Below are positions 35,435 through 36,279 of a stretch of DNA of 36,279 bases, piece by piece (within the stretch, counting starts at the first letter, position 1; each line of letters starts with the position of its first letter). The notes beneath the pieces are model-generated. The model ran no database searches. It had not been told where the DNA came from and saw only the letters and a program-made list of their open reading frames with translations. The position numbers and the translations under genes were made by a program. The stretch comes from Nitrospira sp. (GTDB lineage Bacteria; Nitrospirota; Nitrospiria; Nitrospirales; Nitrospiraceae): contig JANDJG010000017.1 of NCBI GenBank assembly GCA_024331085.1, positions 1 through 36,279 on the forward strand, in the 5' to 3' direction.

Positions 35435-36279
35435 ATGCAAAGCCGGGCTCAGTTTCCCAATGAACAGTCGACAGCCGGTGAGTTCAAACGGCAGGCTGAC
35501 GCATTCCGCGAGTGGGTTACCGCAGACGGCGGTTCGGGGTACCCCGCCGTCCCTCATCGTTATCATCTCTACGTTTCCTGGGCCTGTCCTTGGGCCCATC
35601 GCACGATCATTGTTCGTAAGCTCAAGAAGTTGGAAGGAATTATCGGGATGACGGTCGCAGATCCGATCCGTGACAAACGGGGCTGGGCCTTCCGCGAGGG
35701 GTCTGGACACTCCTCTGATCCCATCAATGGCTTTCGCTTTTTGAGCGAAGCCTACAGAGCCACCGACCCGCACTATCGAGGGCGCGTAACGGTCCCCGTC
35801 TTGTGGGATACGGTGACGAACCGGATCGTCACGAACTCCGATGACGATCTCATGCGCATCTTCAACAGCGAGTTCGACCGGTTTACCGATTCCGCTCTGG
35901 ATCTGTATCCCGAGCGGCTGCGCGCGGAGATCGATGAACTCAACCGCTTCATTTATGAGCACGTCAACGACGGCGTGTATCGCGCGGGCTTTGCGACATC
36001 CCAAACCGTCTATGAACGAGCGGTCGCACGGCTTTTCGATGCGATGGACTTCCTTGAAGCTCGGTTAGCCGACCGCCGGTATCTGTTCGGATCGACCTTC
36101 GTCGAGACCGATTGGCGGTTGTTTGTCACGTTGATCCGGTTCGACGTCGTCTATCACGGCCACTTCAAGTGTAACCTCCGCCGAATCATCGATTACCCCA
36201 ACCTCTTCGGATATCTGAAAGATCTCTACCAAACGAACGGCATCGCGGAGACGGTCAACTTCGACCACATCAAGCGTCA
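35435..36279 (+). CDS. Glutathionyl-hydroquinone reductase (Xi-class GST), 3' end outside window
   Basis: The frame is open from ATG 35435 to the window end (281 codons). The product matches the YqjG/PcpF/ECM4 family: FPNEQSTAGEFKRQADAFREW near the start, the catalytic YVSWACPWAHRT (Cys51), DPHYRGRVTVPVLWD, TNSDDDLMRIFN, AGFATSQ, and the late motif GIAETVNFDHIK. These enzymes remove glutathione from glutathionyl-hydroquinones and protect against quinone stress. About 30-40 residues of the C-terminus are missing. GGAGGG lies 11 bases upstream of the ATG, a little far. It is divergent from the FGE-like gene across 252 bases (35183-35434) with no clear promoter. Confidence 0.93.
   Translation, partial: MQSRAQFPNEQSTAGEFKRQADAFREWVTADGGSGYPAVPHRYHLYVSWACPWAHRTIIVRKLKKLEGIIGMTVADPIRDKRGWAFREGSGHSSDPINGFRFLSEAYRATDPHYRGRVTVPVLWDTVTNRIVTNSDDDLMRIFNSEFDRFTDSALDLYPERLRAEIDELNRFIYEHVNDGVYRAGFATSQTVYERAVARLFDAMDFLEARLADRRYLFGSTFVETDWRLFVTLIRFDVVYHGHFKCNLRRIIDYPNLFGYLKDLYQTNGIAETVNFDHIKR

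Noticed and set aside
35410..35463. 17-codon frame starting just before the hydroquinone reductase gene
   Set aside because: GGAGGG would lie inside it, not before it, and the reductase N-terminus (FPNE...GEFKRQ) fits the family from ATG 35435, so a frameshifted start or leader peptide is not needed.

Overview
The window looks like a chromosomal stretch from a high-GC member of the Nitrospirota, most likely Nitrospira. The basis is codon and base use, a bidirectional group 3b-type [NiFe] hydrogenase operon of the kind reported from comammox Nitrospira, and several envelope proteins with the flavour of that phylum. No 16S gene, amo/hao or nxr genes lie here, so the organism call is an inference. 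I saw no rRNA, tRNA, CRISPR array, insertion sequence or prophage gene. Genes are dense, and no gene-free stretch exceeds 300 bases; the longest is 298 bases (18076-18373).

Layout. 1-3921 (+): the 3' end of a MacB-type ABC transporter permease, an SLC13/DASS transporter with two RCK_C domains, and an MscS channel. 4027-6162 (-): a two-gene unit with a sigma-region-4-like protein and a membrane-anchored coiled-coil protein. 6375-6542 (+): a 55-aa exported Lys/Glu-rich peptide ending at a strong hairpin. 6614-16637 (-): one long hydrogenase operon, in transcription order beta (4Fe-4S), gamma (FAD/NAD, 2Fe-2S), small and large [NiFe] subunits, maturation protease, hypA, hypF, hypC, hypD, hypE. 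Most junctions overlap by 1-19 bases; hypB is missing. 16885-18075 (-): a small membrane protein and a four-CBS protein.

18374-31865 (+): five tightly packed genes for envelope proteins: an AsmA/YdbH-like protein, a DUF1318 (YdbL-like) lipoprotein, a 2602-aa exported TolB-propeller/TPR/CHAT protein, an SH3-domain protein and an M48 metalloprotease. The CHAT protein is the most striking object in the window. It ends in a CHAT protease domain with an intact His/Cys pair, and carries an internal, diverged second copy of the same helical linker plus CHAT fold in which both catalytic residues are lost. An active/inactive CHAT pair in one secreted protein, co-transcribed with a second protease and lipid-transport-like proteins, is the best candidate here for an undescribed system.

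31984-36279: a 53-aa membrane peptide with a near-perfect Shine-Dalgarno, a paralogue of the small membrane protein at 16885, a lipoprotein esterase, an exported TPR/FGE-like protein that lacks the FGE catalytic cysteines, and the start of a glutathionyl-hydroquinone reductase cut off by the window end.

How the genes work together: the hydrogenase operon supplies a soluble H2:NAD(P) oxidoreductase plus most of its maturation machinery (HypA, C, D, E, F and the C-terminal protease). The 18-32 kb block is an envelope module. The remaining genes are transport, osmotic protection and stress functions with no obvious link to either.
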